64,000 nt of DNA, taken from positions 1,488,001 to 1,552,000 of the forward strand of contig NZ_CP007501.1 of assembly GCF_000973625.1 (NCBI RefSeq). The letters are read 5' to 3'. How positions within the stretch are numbered: the stretch's first letter is position 1; every line of letters begins with the position of its first letter. The notes below the pieces were generated by a model. That model saw only the letters and a program-made list of their open reading frames with translations, was not told the DNA's origin and did not search any database. The stretch is from Polynucleobacter duraquae (GTDB lineage Bacteria; Pseudomonadota; Gammaproteobacteria; Burkholderiales; Burkholderiaceae). The position numbers and the translations under genes are program-made. This document shows positions 15,252-24,633 of this stretch, piece after piece.

Positions 15252-17118
15252 TCCGATTCTTGGCTTAGTTATGCTCAGCTTGATTATTGTTGTAATCATG
15301 CTGGGCTTCCCAACCGCCTTTACCCTAATGGGTCTGGGCATGATGTTTGGTTTTGCAGCTTTTTACGATCCGGCGCAAAGCTGGACTGCAAATAAAGTAT
15401 TTACTCTGATGGTACAAAGAACTTTCGGAGGTATGACGAATGATGTCCTCTTATCTATTCCGCTCTTTGTATTAATGGGATATGTGATGGAACGAGGGGC
15501 GCTGGTAGACAAGATGTTCTACAGCATCCAGCTAGCATTCCGTCGACTGCCAGCTTCTTTGGCTGTAGCCACTCTCATTGTTTGTACCTTTTGGGGCATT
15601 GCAAGCGGCCTTGTTGGTGCTGTTGTTGTTCTCATGGGTGTGATTGCCATGAAACCGATGCTAAATGCTGGTTACGATACGCGACTAGCGGCTGGTGTTA
15701 TTACAGCTGGTGGCACCTTAGGTATTTTGATTCCGCCTTCGGTCATGATTATTGTGTATGCAGCAGTTGCTGGTCAATCTGTTGTCAAACTCTATGCTGC
15801 TGCCATGGTGCCAGGATTTTTCCTTGCCTTTTTGTATTTGGTTTACATCATTGGTTGGGCCTTAATCAATCCCAAAGTTGCGCCTAAGCTACCACCAGAA
15901 CAACTCGTCGTTCCAATTCCGCCGACGATTCGTTTTCTGCGTGATAACTATGCCCACAATATGCTGGTTGCCTCATTTAAGGCGCTGTTCTCTCCAGCTA
16001 AATTGATGAATGCACCGGCTGACACAAGACTCTCTTTTGCAAAAATTTTCAAAAATGTGCTCGCAGCGCTTACCCCATTAGCCTTGGTTGCAGTCACCAT
16101 GTGGGGAGTATGGTGGTATGTCATCATTCATCAGCAAAATGAAAGAGATGCGCTGAATGTTCCAGTGGTGACTGAGCTTGCTCAAGCTGCAACAAGCGTT
16201 GCGGAACCGGTTGAAGAAGGCCTAGTATCTCTTGATGCCACCTCCAATAACATCAAATCTAAAGAGCCCGAAGTAGATGCTCCATTGGTTGCCTTAGATG
16301 CTGCTGCTGGAGATGCTCCATCGGCAGATGCCGCTCCAGAGGCAGCTGTAGGGCCGCCAGAGAACTTCGAGCTGTATTTTGGCTTGACCTGTATCCTCTT
16401 CGGCCTATTACTCATTTATTACTACATTAAGTTAGATGAGGAGCAATTTGAGATTCTCAAGCTACTGATTGAATCTGTGATGCCATTAGGCGTTCTGACG
16501 CTCTTAGTACTGGCTGTCATCCTATTAGGCATTACTACCGCCACTGAATCTGCTGCAGTAGGTGCATTAGGTGCTTTCGTACTGGCATTTCAAGCTGGCA
16601 CCTTAAACTTTGAGCGCACCAAGCAAGCAGTTTTCTTGACAGCTAAAACAACATCGATGGTGTGCTGGCTGTTCGTAGGCTCAGCGCTCTTCTCTGCTGT
16701 ATTTACTATTTTGGGCGGTCAAACACTCATTGAGAAATGGGTGCTGATGCTTGATCTAACGCCAATCCAATTTATGCTGCTCTCTCAAGCGATCATCTTC
16801 TTCCTAGGATGGCCTCTAGAGTGGACAGAAATTATTGTGATTTTCGTGCCGATCTTCTTGCCTTTGTTGGCTCACTTCAACATCGATCCACTCTTGTGGG
16901 GTACCTTGGTCTTTGTGAATTTGCAAGCGGCCTTCTTGTCACCACCCGTTGCGATGTCTGCCTTCTATCTCAAGGGAGTTTCGCCACCAGGCGTCACGCT
17001 CAACCAGATTTTCGCAGGCATGATGCCTTACATGTTTATCGTGATTGCATGCATGGCCTTTATGTATGTTTGGCCAGGCATGACATTGTGGCTACCGAAG
17101 TTCCTCTACGGAGGTTAA
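15244..17118 (+). CDS. TRAP transporter large permease (DctM type) with an inserted segment
   Basis: Main translocation subunit of the TRAP transporter. The 624-residue protein is about 200 residues longer than a typical ~425-residue DctM. The N-terminal part (GFPTAFTLMGLGMMFG, SIPLFVLMGYVMERGALVDK, GTLGILIPPSVMIIVY) and the C-terminal part (GITTATESAAVGALGAF, FLGWPLEWTEIIVIFVP) are canonical. The extra stretch, about 215-400, contains an additional helix pair and an Ala/Pro/Asp-rich linker (roughly 310-375). A good terminator follows the gene. Confidence 0.92.
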   Translation: MSDPILGLVMLSLIIVVIMLGFPTAFTLMGLGMMFGFAAFYDPAQSWTANKVFTLMVQRTFGGMTNDVLLSIPLFVLMGYVMERGALVDKMFYSIQLAFRRLPASLAVATLIVCTFWGIASGLVGAVVVLMGVIAMKPMLNAGYDTRLAAGVITAGGTLGILIPPSVMIIVYAAVAGQSVVKLYAAAMVPGFFLAFLYLVYIIGWALINPKVAPKLPPEQLVVPIPPTIRFLRDNYAHNMLVASFKALFSPAKLMNAPADTRLSFAKIFKNVLAALTPLALVAVTMWGVWWYVIIHQQNERDALNVPVVTELAQAATSVAEPVEEGLVSLDATSNNIKSKEPEVDAPLVALDAAAGDAPSADAAPEAAVGPPENFELYFGLTCILFGLLLIYYYIKLDEEQFEILKLLIESVMPLGVLTLLVLAVILLGITTATESAAVGALGAFVLAFQAGTLNFERTKQAVFLTAKTTSMVCWLFVGSALFSAVFTILGGQTLIEKWVLMLDLTPIQFMLLSQAIIFFLGWPLEWTEIIVIFVPIFLPLLAHFNIDPLLWGTLVFVNLQAAFLSPPVAMSAFYLKGVSPPGVTLNQIFAGMMPYMFIVIACMAFMYVWPGMTLWLPKFLYGG

Positions 17119-17143
17119 TAAGACTGGGTAGTTTTGCTAGAAG

Positions 17144-17173
17144 AAAAAGCGCTCTTAACGGAGCGCTTTTTTT
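17144..17173. terminator. Bidirectional terminator after the TRAP operon
   Basis: AAAAAGCGCTC (17144-17154) and GAGCGCTTTTTTT (17161-17173) form a stem with a 6-nt loop. The A-run on one side and T-run on the other let it stop transcription from both convergent genes. Confidence 0.85.
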
Positions 17174-17190
17174 ATCCCACTACAACTGCT

Positions 17191-17814
17191 TCAAGTCATC
17201 TGATTTAGTAGCTCACTATTCGTCTTACCCAAAGCAACCGTAAATAAACCTTGCCAGTAGTTGAATGATGCCAACTCCTCCTCATCTAACTCCATTTCAA
17301 TAAAGGCAGGATGACGAATTAAAGAAAGCCAGATACGGCAAAACATCTTATCTTCTAGGCGAGAGGGCTTGCTCACAAAAGGGATTTCCTCTAGATTGGG
17401 AATAATGTCGTAAACGCCCTCTTGATTGACCATTTCTTGTCTATCCCTACTTAAGCGCATCATTTCAAGCATCACCCTACCAAGCTGATCATAGTGACCT
17501 TGCCAGCAAATAGGGGTTGCTGCAATCTCTTTTGTTTTCTCCAGATACTTGCGTGCAAAATCGCTCCACGCGTAAGCCAAATCAAACTCAGTCTTTACCT
17601 TGGCATTTTGCAAGGCAGTAGGTAAGTTTGTTGATTTCATTAATTCCAGATTGCGGTCTCCCCCAAAGGTGTAATCAATGATCAATAATGGTTTTTCTGT
17701 TTTATCGATCTTCAGCCGATACTCTTCCATGGTCCGTTCTTTCTTAGTGGATTTAATTAATGACGATTCTTGAAGTGTAATCAATTCGGCTTCTCTATGA
17801 AAAAGTAAAGCCAT
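17191..17814 (-). CDS. Hypothetical protein, no recognised family
   Basis: A 207-residue soluble protein that I do not recognise. It has no signal peptide or membrane helix. It is rich in charged and aromatic residues, with a helical middle (about 75-130) and a conserved-looking aromatic end (SFNYWQGLFTVAL). An alternative ATG at 17730 would remove the first 28 residues; neither start has a strong ribosome binding site. It sits 15 bases after the panE-like gene on the same strand and may be co-transcribed. Codon use does not look foreign by eye. Confidence 0.6.
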   Translation of the reverse strand: MALLFHREAELITLQESSLIKSTKKERTMEEYRLKIDKTEKPLLIIDYTFGGDRNLELMKSTNLPTALQNAKVKTEFDLAYAWSDFARKYLEKTKEIAATPICWQGHYDQLGRVMLEMMRLSRDRQEMVNQEGVYDIIPNLEEIPFVSKPSRLEDKMFCRIWLSLIRHPAFIEMELDEEELASFNYWQGLFTVALGKTNSELLNQMT

Positions 17815-17829
17815 AGGGAAATCCCCTGC

Positions 17830-18744
17830 TCAAATCCTTCCTTTGCCCTCCACCGCCATATGGGTATAAGCAATTTTTAATAGAGGGCAGTCTATTGAGC
17901 TCAAATTAGCAAAACTAATCAGATCGCCCAAGATATGCTCGTGCTCATCCCTCTTGCCTGCAAGCAAGTCCCTCAACATTGAAGCCGTGAAAGGCGACCC
18001 CTCCTTAACGAGAATATCTTTAGAGCTTGATTGCGTAGACCCATCAATTGGTCGCCCTTGGCTTGCAGCGATGGCGCAGCATTCAGCAAACATTTTCCCG
18101 CTGAGATCCTTACCGTAATGAGTTGCTGCAATATCTCCAATCGAACCACGACAGATTGTTGTCATGCCTGCGAGCGCTGCTAGGAAAGTCCATTTGTCCC
18201 ATAGGGCTTGCTCAATATTTTCCTTATAAAAAGAATCAAAATCTGCCTTTTTGCATAAGGCAAACAATGCCTGACACAATGCTTCTTGCCCCGGTGTTCT
18301 GGGGCCAACCGTTAGTGAATTTAATTCCGTTAATTGTTTGATAGCGCCTGATTCGGAAATGGTGGCGGCAATGTGGGCAACACCGCCCATGACCCGCTCC
18401 CTGCCAAATTGGCGATCTAAGGTATCAAGATGGGTAAAACCATTTAAAAAAGGGAGTATGACCCCTTTAGAGCTTGCTTTGCTGATTGCATCAGTTGCAT
18501 CCTTTAAATCAAAGGCTTTGCAAGCCAAAATAATCAGATCATAAATAGGCTCTAATTGCTTAGCTAGAACTGTTTTTGGGCGGATAGTAAAGCTCCCCCT
18601 CGGGGTCTCTACCGTCAAACCTTGTTTCTGAATAAGCTGTTGGCGCTGCTCTCGCAGTAGATAGGTAACATCCGCGCCCGACTGGTGAAGTTTGGCACCA
18701 AAAAAGCCACCAATACCCCCAGCACCAACAATTAATATTTTCAT
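17830..18744 (-). CDS. 2-dehydropantoate 2-reductase family protein (PanE/ApbA)
   Basis: NADPH-dependent reductase family whose best-known member makes pantoate for coenzyme A. The 304-residue protein starts with the nucleotide-binding motif MKILIVGAGGIGGFFGAKL and has the family's LPFLNG, catalytic-lysine region LWDKWTFLAALAG, and TASMLRDLLAGKRDEHEHILGDLI near the C-terminus. Several paralogues of this family exist in Burkholderiales with other 2-oxo-acid substrates, so I do not give a symbol. Two palindromes lie upstream. Confidence 0.88.
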   Translation of the reverse strand: MKILIVGAGGIGGFFGAKLHQSGADVTYLLREQRQQLIQKQGLTVETPRGSFTIRPKTVLAKQLEPIYDLIILACKAFDLKDATDAISKASSKGVILPFLNGFTHLDTLDRQFGRERVMGGVAHIAATISESGAIKQLTELNSLTVGPRTPGQEALCQALFALCKKADFDSFYKENIEQALWDKWTFLAALAGMTTICRGSIGDIAATHYGKDLSGKMFAECCAIAASQGRPIDGSTQSSSKDILVKEGSPFTASMLRDLLAGKRDEHEHILGDLISFANLSSIDCPLLKIAYTHMAVEGKGRI

Positions 18745-18760
18745 GAAGAAACGCTTTTTT

Positions 18761-18780
18761 TATGATTTATAGAAATCATA
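18761..18780. repeat. Palindrome upstream of the panE-like gene
   Basis: TATGATTT (18761-18768) and AAATCATA (18773-18780) are perfect 8-bp arms around a 4-base spacer, 16 bases before the panE-like ATG. Its position and symmetry suit a regulator binding site. Confidence 0.4.
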
Positions 18781-18790
18781 GAATATATCG

Positions 18791-18818
18791 AACCCTCAAA
18801 AATTAACTAAAGAGGGTT
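18791..18818. repeat. Inverted repeat between panE-like gene and fdxA
   Basis: AACCCTC (18791-18797) and GAGGGTT (18812-18818) flank a 14-base A/T-rich spacer. It lies in the 181-base divergent region and may be an operator. Confidence 0.35.
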
Positions 18819-18925
18819 AGCCTAATGGAAAAAATGAGGTTTGCTTAAAATATAGGCCATTTCAGCTAAAATGAATTTTTATAACTTGGCAGTCCATTCA
18901 CCCGGACTCTTACCTAAAAACCATC

Positions 18926-19249
18926 ATGACTTACGTTGTTACCGAAGCCTGTATCCGCTGCAAATACACTGATTGCGTTGATGTCTGCCCAGTCGATTGT
19001 TTTCGCGAAGGTCCTAACTTTTTAGTGATCGATCCAGATGAATGTATCGATTGCGCTGTCTGCGTACCAGAGTGTCCAGTCAATGCGATTTATGCTGAAG
19101 ATGATGTACCAGGAGATCAACAATCTTTCATTAAATTAAATGCAGATCTTTCTCCAGGATGGACATCTATCACCAAATCCAAAGCAGCCCTTCCAGACGC
19201 GGATGAGTGGAAAGAAGTTAAAAATAAAATTGATCAGCTGGTAAAGTAA
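18926..19249 (+). CDS. fdxA: Ferredoxin FdxA, 3Fe-4S/4Fe-4S type
   Basis: Small electron carrier of 107 residues. The cysteine pattern ([18 protein letters not shown] then [16 protein letters not shown]) matches the seven-iron ferredoxins with one [3Fe-4S] and one [4Fe-4S] cluster. The C-terminal extension (about 60-107) is usual for FdxA of proteobacteria. The adjacent reductase gene starts two bases after the stop, so the pair is probably an NADPH-to-ferredoxin electron-transfer unit. Confidence 0.95.
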   Translation: MTYVVTEACIRCKYTDCVDVCPVDCFREGPNFLVIDPDECIDCAVCVPECPVNAIYAEDDVPGDQQSFIKLNADLSPGWTSITKSKAALPDADEWKEVKNKIDQLVK

Positions 19250-19250
19250 A

Positions 19251-20294
19251 TTGCACCCTCCCATTGAAACCGATGCAGTCATTATTGGCGCCGGTCCGGT
19301 GGGACTCTTCCAAGTCTTTGAGCTTGGTCTCTTAGAAATTAAAGCGCATGTCATTGACTCCCTACCTGAAGTGGGAGGTCAATGTATCGAGCTCTACCCA
19401 GATAAACCCATCTATGACATCCCAGCAATTCCGGTTTGCACTGGTCGTGAGCTAGTTAGTAATCTACTCAAACAAATTGAGCCATTCAAACCACAGTTTC
19501 ACTTAAATCAAGAGGTCTCTACCCTTGAGAAACAGGCTGATGGTCGTTTTCTGATTTGCACATCACAAGATCAGCAATTTTTGAGTAGAGCGATTTTTAT
19601 AGCTGCAGGTGTTGGTGCATTTCAACCGCGCACGCTCAACCTAGATGGCATTGAAGCTTTTGTCGATAAACAAGTTTTCTATCACGTCAGAAATCCTGAG
19701 CAATTTATAGGCAAGCGCATAGTGATTTGTGGTGGCGGAGATTCCGCACTGGATTGGGCATTGCATTTTGCCGATCAAGCTGCCAGTGTGACACTCATAC
19801 ATCGCCGAGATGAATTTAAAGCAGCCCCTCAGTCAGTTGCTAAGATGCGAGCTCTTTGTGCTGCCGGCAAGATGCAACTCATCATTGGACAAATTACGGG
19901 CATTGAATCGTCTAATGACAAACTTACTGAAATTGCCGTCACTAATATTGATGGCGAGATTCAGATAATTGCATTAGATGCACTCTTACTGTTTTATGGT
20001 CTTTCCCCTAAATTAGGCCCTATCGCCGACTGGGGCTTAGATATCGACCGTAAGCAAATTGCTGTGGATACTGCCTGCTTTCAGACTAGCACTCCCGGCA
20101 TATACGCTGTTGGGGATATTAATATCTACCCAGGCAAGAAAAAACTGATTTTGTCAGGCTTTCATGAAGCAGCATTGGCGGCCTTTGCAGCAGCCGCCTA
20201 TCTGGCCCCAGAAAAGCAGATTCAACTCCAATACACCACCACATCCCCAAGGCTTCATAAGGCGCTTGGGGTAAGCCCATCGACATTCGAGTAA
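19251..20294 (+). CDS. Ferredoxin--NADP reductase, thioredoxin-reductase-like type
   Basis: FAD enzyme moving electrons between NADPH and ferredoxin. The 347-residue protein has the FAD motif [28 protein letters not shown], the NADPH motif [14 protein letters not shown], and the C-terminal FAD motif [18 protein letters not shown]. The CxxC of true thioredoxin reductases is absent, which fits the TrxR-like FNR class. The only start giving the full FAD fold is a TTG at 19251, one base after the fdxA stop and without a clear ribosome binding site, so translation is probably coupled to fdxA. Confidence 0.9.
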   Translation: MHPPIETDAVIIGAGPVGLFQVFELGLLEIKAHVIDSLPEVGGQCIELYPDKPIYDIPAIPVCTGRELVSNLLKQIEPFKPQFHLNQEVSTLEKQADGRFLICTSQDQQFLSRAIFIAAGVGAFQPRTLNLDGIEAFVDKQVFYHVRNPEQFIGKRIVICGGGDSALDWALHFADQAASVTLIHRRDEFKAAPQSVAKMRALCAAGKMQLIIGQITGIESSNDKLTEIAVTNIDGEIQIIALDALLLFYGLSPKLGPIADWGLDIDRKQIAVDTACFQTSTPGIYAVGDINIYPGKKKLILSGFHEAALAAFAAAAYLAPEKQIQLQYTTTSPRLHKALGVSPSTFE

Positions 20295-20332
20295 GCTCTT
20301 AACATCACTGAATTATTTGACTGAATAAACCT

Positions 20333-21127
20333 ATGCGTCAATATCACAATCTCATGAAGGAAGTCCTAGAAAAGGGCGTCCAAAAATCCGATAGAACCGG
20401 TACCGGCACGATCTCCATCTTTGGTCATCAGATGCGCTTTAATCTGGCTGAAGGCTTTCCGATGGTGACGACGAAGAAGTTGCATCTGAAGTCCATTATT
20501 CTGGAATTACTCTGGTTTCTCAAAGGCAGTACGGATAACAACTGGCTTAAAGAGCGTGGTGTTTCCATTTGGAATGAATGGGCAGCTCCAGATGGTGACC
20601 TTGGCCCGATTTACGGCTATCAGTGGCGCTCATGGCCAGCACCGAATGGTGGGCATATTGACCAGATCGCTGAAGTGGTAGAAACTCTGAAAAAGAATCC
20701 AGACTCTCGTCGCATGATTGTTTCTGCTTGGAACGTGGCTGATATTCCTCGCATGGCTTTGGCACCTTGCCACGCTTTCTTTCAGTTTTACGTTGCTGAT
20801 GGCAAGCTATCTTGCCAACTCTATCAACGTAGTGCGGATATCTTCTTGGGTGTACCCTTTAATATTGCTAGCTATGCCCTACTGACCCACATGATGGCGC
20901 AGCAGTGCAATTTAGAAGTTGGTGACTTTGTGTGGACTGGTGGTGACTGTCATCTTTATAGCAATCATTTGGAACAAGTTGATCTTCAACTCTCGAGAGA
21001 CTTCTTCCCGCTCCCTAAGCTCAATATTTTGCGTAAGCCTGACTCTATCTTTGATTACGAATTCGAAGATTTTGAAATCGCCGGCTATGAATCCCATCCT
21101 GCCATTAAGGCCCCTGTAGCTGTTTAA
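20333..21127 (+). CDS. thyA: Thymidylate synthase
   Basis: Methylates dUMP to dTMP using methylene-tetrahydrofolate, which it oxidises to dihydrofolate. The 264 residues equal the E. coli length. Seen: [29 protein letters not shown], the nucleophile C146 in [11 protein letters not shown], and [22 protein letters not shown]. folA follows after 14 bases, so the enzyme that recycles its dihydrofolate product is made from the same transcript. Confidence 0.97.
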   Translation: MRQYHNLMKEVLEKGVQKSDRTGTGTISIFGHQMRFNLAEGFPMVTTKKLHLKSIILELLWFLKGSTDNNWLKERGVSIWNEWAAPDGDLGPIYGYQWRSWPAPNGGHIDQIAEVVETLKKNPDSRRMIVSAWNVADIPRMALAPCHAFFQFYVADGKLSCQLYQRSADIFLGVPFNIASYALLTHMMAQQCNLEVGDFVWTGGDCHLYSNHLEQVDLQLSRDFFPLPKLNILRKPDSIFDYEFEDFEIAGYESHPAIKAPVAV

Positions 21128-21141
21128 GAAATTAGATCCTC

Positions 21142-21639
21142 ATGACCGTAGCTAAAAACCCTGCCATTTCCATGATTGTTGCCCGCTCACGTAATTACGT
21201 GATTGGTAAAGACAATCAAATGCCTTGGAAGATTTCTGCTGATCTGCAGTTCTTCAAAAAAGTAACAATGGGTCACCCTGTCATCATGGGTCGCAAGACT
21301 TGGGAGTCTATTGGTCGCCCTCTTCCGGGACGTCGCAATATCGTGGTCAGTCGTAATGCTGATCTCAAGTTGGCTGGTGCGGAAGTAGTCAACTCACTTG
21401 ATGAAGCACTTGCAACCTTGAATGAATTCCCGCGGGTCTTTGTGATTGGTGGAGAGCAGCTCTTTACTCAAGCCTTTTCCAAAGCAGATCGCCTTTTCAT
21501 AACCGAAATTGATATCGATGTAGAGGGTGGCGATACTTTCTTTGAAGTTCCCAATCCATCCGATTGGAAAGAGGTGGAACGCACTCCAGCATCTGAAGGT
21601 GAAATTACATTTAATTTTATTACGCTTGAGCGTAGATAA
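21142..21639 (+). CDS. folA: Dihydrofolate reductase
   Basis: Reduces dihydrofolate to tetrahydrofolate with NADPH. The 165-residue protein has MIVARSRNYVIGKDNQMPW (active-site loop), the acidic catalytic residue in AD-LQFFKKVT, VIMGRKTWESIGRPLPGRRNIVVSRN and the cofactor motif VFVIGGEQLF. Pairing with thyA is the common arrangement. Confidence 0.96.
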   Translation: MTVAKNPAISMIVARSRNYVIGKDNQMPWKISADLQFFKKVTMGHPVIMGRKTWESIGRPLPGRRNIVVSRNADLKLAGAEVVNSLDEALATLNEFPRVFVIGGEQLFTQAFSKADRLFITEIDIDVEGGDTFFEVPNPSDWKEVERTPASEGEITFNFITLERR

Positions 21640-21694
21640 AGATACCACCCAAGCTGTTACCTGTCTTTAAATCAGTTTCTAAAAGGAAGTGTCC

Positions 21695-23392
21695 ATGAAA
21701 TTTTCATCAAAATTACTTTCTGCCATATTGATAGTCCAATGCGCGTTTGTTTTTGCAAAAAGCGAGGCAGACATGATTTTTTATGGTGGCGATATTGTCA
21801 CGATGAATAAATCACAAGCTACTGCAGAGGCTGTAGCGGTTCAAGGTGGAAAAATCATCAAGGTTGGCTCTCTGACTAAGCTTAAGGCCTTACAAGGGCA
21901 AAGTACAAAGTTGATTAACTTGAATGGGCAAACTTTGATGCCAGGTTTAGTTGAACCACATGTACACATCATAGGCACCGCATTTTCAGAAGAGATCTTC
22001 CTCAATCTCTCCAACTTCACAATGCCCCATGACACATTAGATAGTTTGGTGGCGAAGCTCACTGCATATAGTAAAAACTTTAAAGATGGTGAATGGATTA
22101 ATGCCTTTGGCGTTGACCCATCCAGAACAGAACCATTTATGTCTGAATTAACCGCGGACATACTAGATAAGGTATCCACCACTAAGCCTATCTTTGTTAT
22201 GAATCAAAGTATGCATATTGCTTACGTAAATCACAAGGCCCTAGAAATGGCAGGATTAACTGATTCCAGCCCCGATCCCAAGGGTGGTAAGTTACTTAGA
22301 GATAGCAAGGGGCGTTTAACTGGTGTGGTTTATGAATCACCTGCTTTTTATTTATTCCTCGATAAGATGCCTCAGCCCACACAAGAGGTGGTCGAACAGG
22401 CGGTGGCCAAGGTTGGCCAAAGGCTCGTTAGCAAGGGCGTCACCACTTCAGCAGAAATTACGGTTGGCGGGTACCTTGGGGTTGATAAGGAATATGCCCT
22501 GTTTAATGCCATGACCCAAAGTGGCAAGCTTCCAGTTCGGGTGAGAGGTTATATGTATTCAAATGCATATCCAACTACAAACAATAAGTACAAACCAGGG
22601 CAAGGTGATGACACCTTTAAATTAATCGGCGTCAAAATTGTGGCTGATGGCTCCAATCAAGGCCTTACTGGTGCAATGATTAAGCCGTACGACTATCCAG
22701 CAGGTACAAGCAATACGGGCACCCTCAACTTCACTGAGCAAGAACTTTATGATCTTGCTAAACCCAGATTTGATGAGGGTTGGCAACTTTCCGTTCACTC
22801 AAATGGTGATAGATCAATTGAGCAAACTTTGAATGTTTTTGCGAGGTTAGTTACAAAACCAAGCGATGCTAAAACAAGATTAAGAATTGAGCACTTCACT
22901 GTAGCAACTGAAACGCAGATTGCTAAAGCGGCAAAGCTTGGAGTTGTTCCTGGCTTTACTATTGGGCACACCGACTATTGGGGTGAAGCGTTTCATAATC
23001 ATCTCATTGGGCCAGAAAGAGCTGATCGAATTGACCCTAGCGCGAGCTTGATTAAAAAGGGTATGCATTTTGCATACCATAGTGACTCTCCTGTCTCACC
23101 AATTCATCCGCTTAAGTACGCCTCCGAAGGTGCTGCTCGCTTATGGCAAGTCACACCCCAAAAAGTGCTAAATCCAAGTCAGAAGATTTCCATCAATAAT
23201 TCGCTAAAAGCCATCACGATTGATGCCGCCTATCAGTTAAAGATGGATGACAAAATTGGATCGATTCAGGAAGGCAAATACGCTGACTTCGCTATCGTGA
23301 ATCAGAATCCAATGAAAACGGATGCCTACAAAATTAGAGATATTGAAGTGAATGAAACCTGGGTTAATGGAAAACAGGTATTTAAGAAGTAG
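21695..23392 (+). CDS. Secreted amidohydrolase family protein (YtcJ-like)
   Basis: A metal-dependent amidohydrolase of the amidohydrolase-3 branch, 565 residues. The N-terminus MKFSSKLLSAILIVQCAFVFAKS is a likely Sec signal peptide, so the enzyme should act in the periplasm. Motifs: MPGLVEPHVHI (metal HxH), SVHSNGDRSIEQT, LRIEHFTV and HSDSPVSPI, then the C-terminal composite beta domain (GSIQEGKYADFAIV). The ATG at 21695 is chosen because AAGGAAG (21683-21689) lies properly before it; a GTG at 21689 is also in frame. Substrate unknown. Confidence 0.88.
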   Translation: MKFSSKLLSAILIVQCAFVFAKSEADMIFYGGDIVTMNKSQATAEAVAVQGGKIIKVGSLTKLKALQGQSTKLINLNGQTLMPGLVEPHVHIIGTAFSEEIFLNLSNFTMPHDTLDSLVAKLTAYSKNFKDGEWINAFGVDPSRTEPFMSELTADILDKVSTTKPIFVMNQSMHIAYVNHKALEMAGLTDSSPDPKGGKLLRDSKGRLTGVVYESPAFYLFLDKMPQPTQEVVEQAVAKVGQRLVSKGVTTSAEITVGGYLGVDKEYALFNAMTQSGKLPVRVRGYMYSNAYPTTNNKYKPGQGDDTFKLIGVKIVADGSNQGLTGAMIKPYDYPAGTSNTGTLNFTEQELYDLAKPRFDEGWQLSVHSNGDRSIEQTLNVFARLVTKPSDAKTRLRIEHFTVATETQIAKAAKLGVVPGFTIGHTDYWGEAFHNHLIGPERADRIDPSASLIKKGMHFAYHSDSPVSPIHPLKYASEGAARLWQVTPQKVLNPSQKISINNSLKAITIDAAYQLKMDDKIGSIQEGKYADFAIVNQNPMKTDAYKIRDIEVNETWVNGKQVFKK

Positions 23393-23420
23393 TAAAAAAT
23401 ACTTTCATTTACCTTATAAG

Positions 23421-23444
23421 AAAAACCACCCGAGGGTGGTTTTT
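23421..23444. terminator. Bidirectional terminator between amidohydrolase and TRAP receptor genes
   Basis: AAAAACCACC (23421-23430) and GGTGGTTTTT (23435-23444) form a 10-bp stem around a CGAG tetraloop. A-run and T-run arms make it effective in both directions for the convergent genes. Confidence 0.85.
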
Positions 23445-23484
23445 CTATAACTACAGCTAAAGTTTTGCGCTTATAACTTGGGTC

Positions 23485-24567
23485 TTACAGCTTCTTAGCA
23501 AAGCTATATTGAGAGAATGCTTGCTCTGCTAAGTTAAACCACTGCGCTTCCATGTTTCTGAAAACGCGATAGTCCTCGAAAATCTTCTTGAATTGGGGAT
23601 TCTTAGCAGACTCTTCTGCATAGGTTTCTTGGCTTGCCTTAAAGCAGGCATCCATGACAGAGGTATTGAACTTACGCAATACCGCACCACCTTGAACTAA
23701 GCGCTGTAGCGCTGGTGGATTTAAGGCATCGTACTTAGCGCACATATCCACATGCGCCTCAAAGCAAGCGGCTTCCCATGCCGCTTGGTATGAGGGTGGC
23801 AATGAATCCCACTGCTTCTTATTCACCAAGAATGAGAGTCCAGCCGCACCCTCCCAAAATGCAGGGTAGTAATAATTTTTCGCAACCTTAGCTAAACCTA
23901 ATTTCTCATCATCATAAGGGCCAACAAATTCAGCGGCATCAATCGTGCCTTTTTCTAGTGCTGAGTAAATTTCACCAGCAGGTAACTGTTGTGGCACTAC
24001 ACCTAACTTTGCAAGCGCTTGCCCTGCAAAACCAGCGATACGAAATTTAAGTCCTTTTAGATCTTCCGGAGATTTAATTTCTTTACGAAACCAACCGCCC
24101 ATCTGGGTACCAGTTTGTCCGCCTAAGAAATTAACAATGTTGTAGCTGGCGTAGAGCTCACGCATCAGCTTCATGCCATTGCCATGCAACATCCAAGCAG
24201 TTTGCTGGCGTGCCGTCATACCAAAAGGTGCCGCCGTATCAAAAATAAATGCGCTGTTCTTGCCTAGGTAGTAATAGCTGGCGGTATGGCCACACTCCAC
24301 CGTACCGTTTTGAACCGCATCCAATACCTGTAGCGCTGGAACCACTTCACCAGCAGCAAATACTTTGACATTGAACTTACCATCTGTTGCTTTGCGCAAA
24401 GCGCTGGCAAATAGTTCTGGGGTACCAAATAAAGTATCTAAAGATTTAGGAAAGCTAGAGACCAAACGCCAATTAAGCGTTGGCAAACTCTGCGCAATCG
24501 TTGGCGCAGCTAATGCTGCTGCACCCGCACCGATAGTGGCTTTCTTTAAAAAGGAACGTCTTTGCAT
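23485..24567 (-). CDS. Orphan TRAP transporter solute-binding protein (DctP type)
   Basis: A 360-residue periplasmic binding protein precursor. MQRRSFLKKATIGAGAAALAA is a twin-arginine-like signal, followed by DctP motifs: WRLVSSFPKSLDTLFGTPELF, LKGLKFRIAGFAGQAL and LPAGEIYSALEKGTIDAAEFVGPYDDEKLGL, the last typical of the receptors that bind 2-oxo acids or related monocarboxylates as dimers. The ATG at 24567 has a GGAGGAG site six bases upstream (24574-24580), so the longer TTG-started frame is not needed. No permease genes are adjacent; it may share a permease elsewhere. Confidence 0.9.
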   Translation of the reverse strand: MQRRSFLKKATIGAGAAALAAPTIAQSLPTLNWRLVSSFPKSLDTLFGTPELFASALRKATDGKFNVKVFAAGEVVPALQVLDAVQNGTVECGHTASYYYLGKNSAFIFDTAAPFGMTARQQTAWMLHGNGMKLMRELYASYNIVNFLGGQTGTQMGGWFRKEIKSPEDLKGLKFRIAGFAGQALAKLGVVPQQLPAGEIYSALEKGTIDAAEFVGPYDDEKLGLAKVAKNYYYPAFWEGAAGLSFLVNKKQWDSLPPSYQAAWEAACFEAHVDMCAKYDALNPPALQRLVQGGAVLRKFNTSVMDACFKASQETYAEESAKNPQFKKIFEDYRVFRNMEAQWFNLAEQAFSQYSFAKKL

Positions 24568-24633
24568 TGTCTTCTCCTCCAAAATAGTTTTTTCTTATTG
24601 ATGTTCTCTGTATTTTTATGATGTTGATTTACT

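Noticed and set aside
16182..16415. Minus-strand frame in dctM
   Set aside because: Ala/Ser-rich shadow of the low-complexity linker in DctM.
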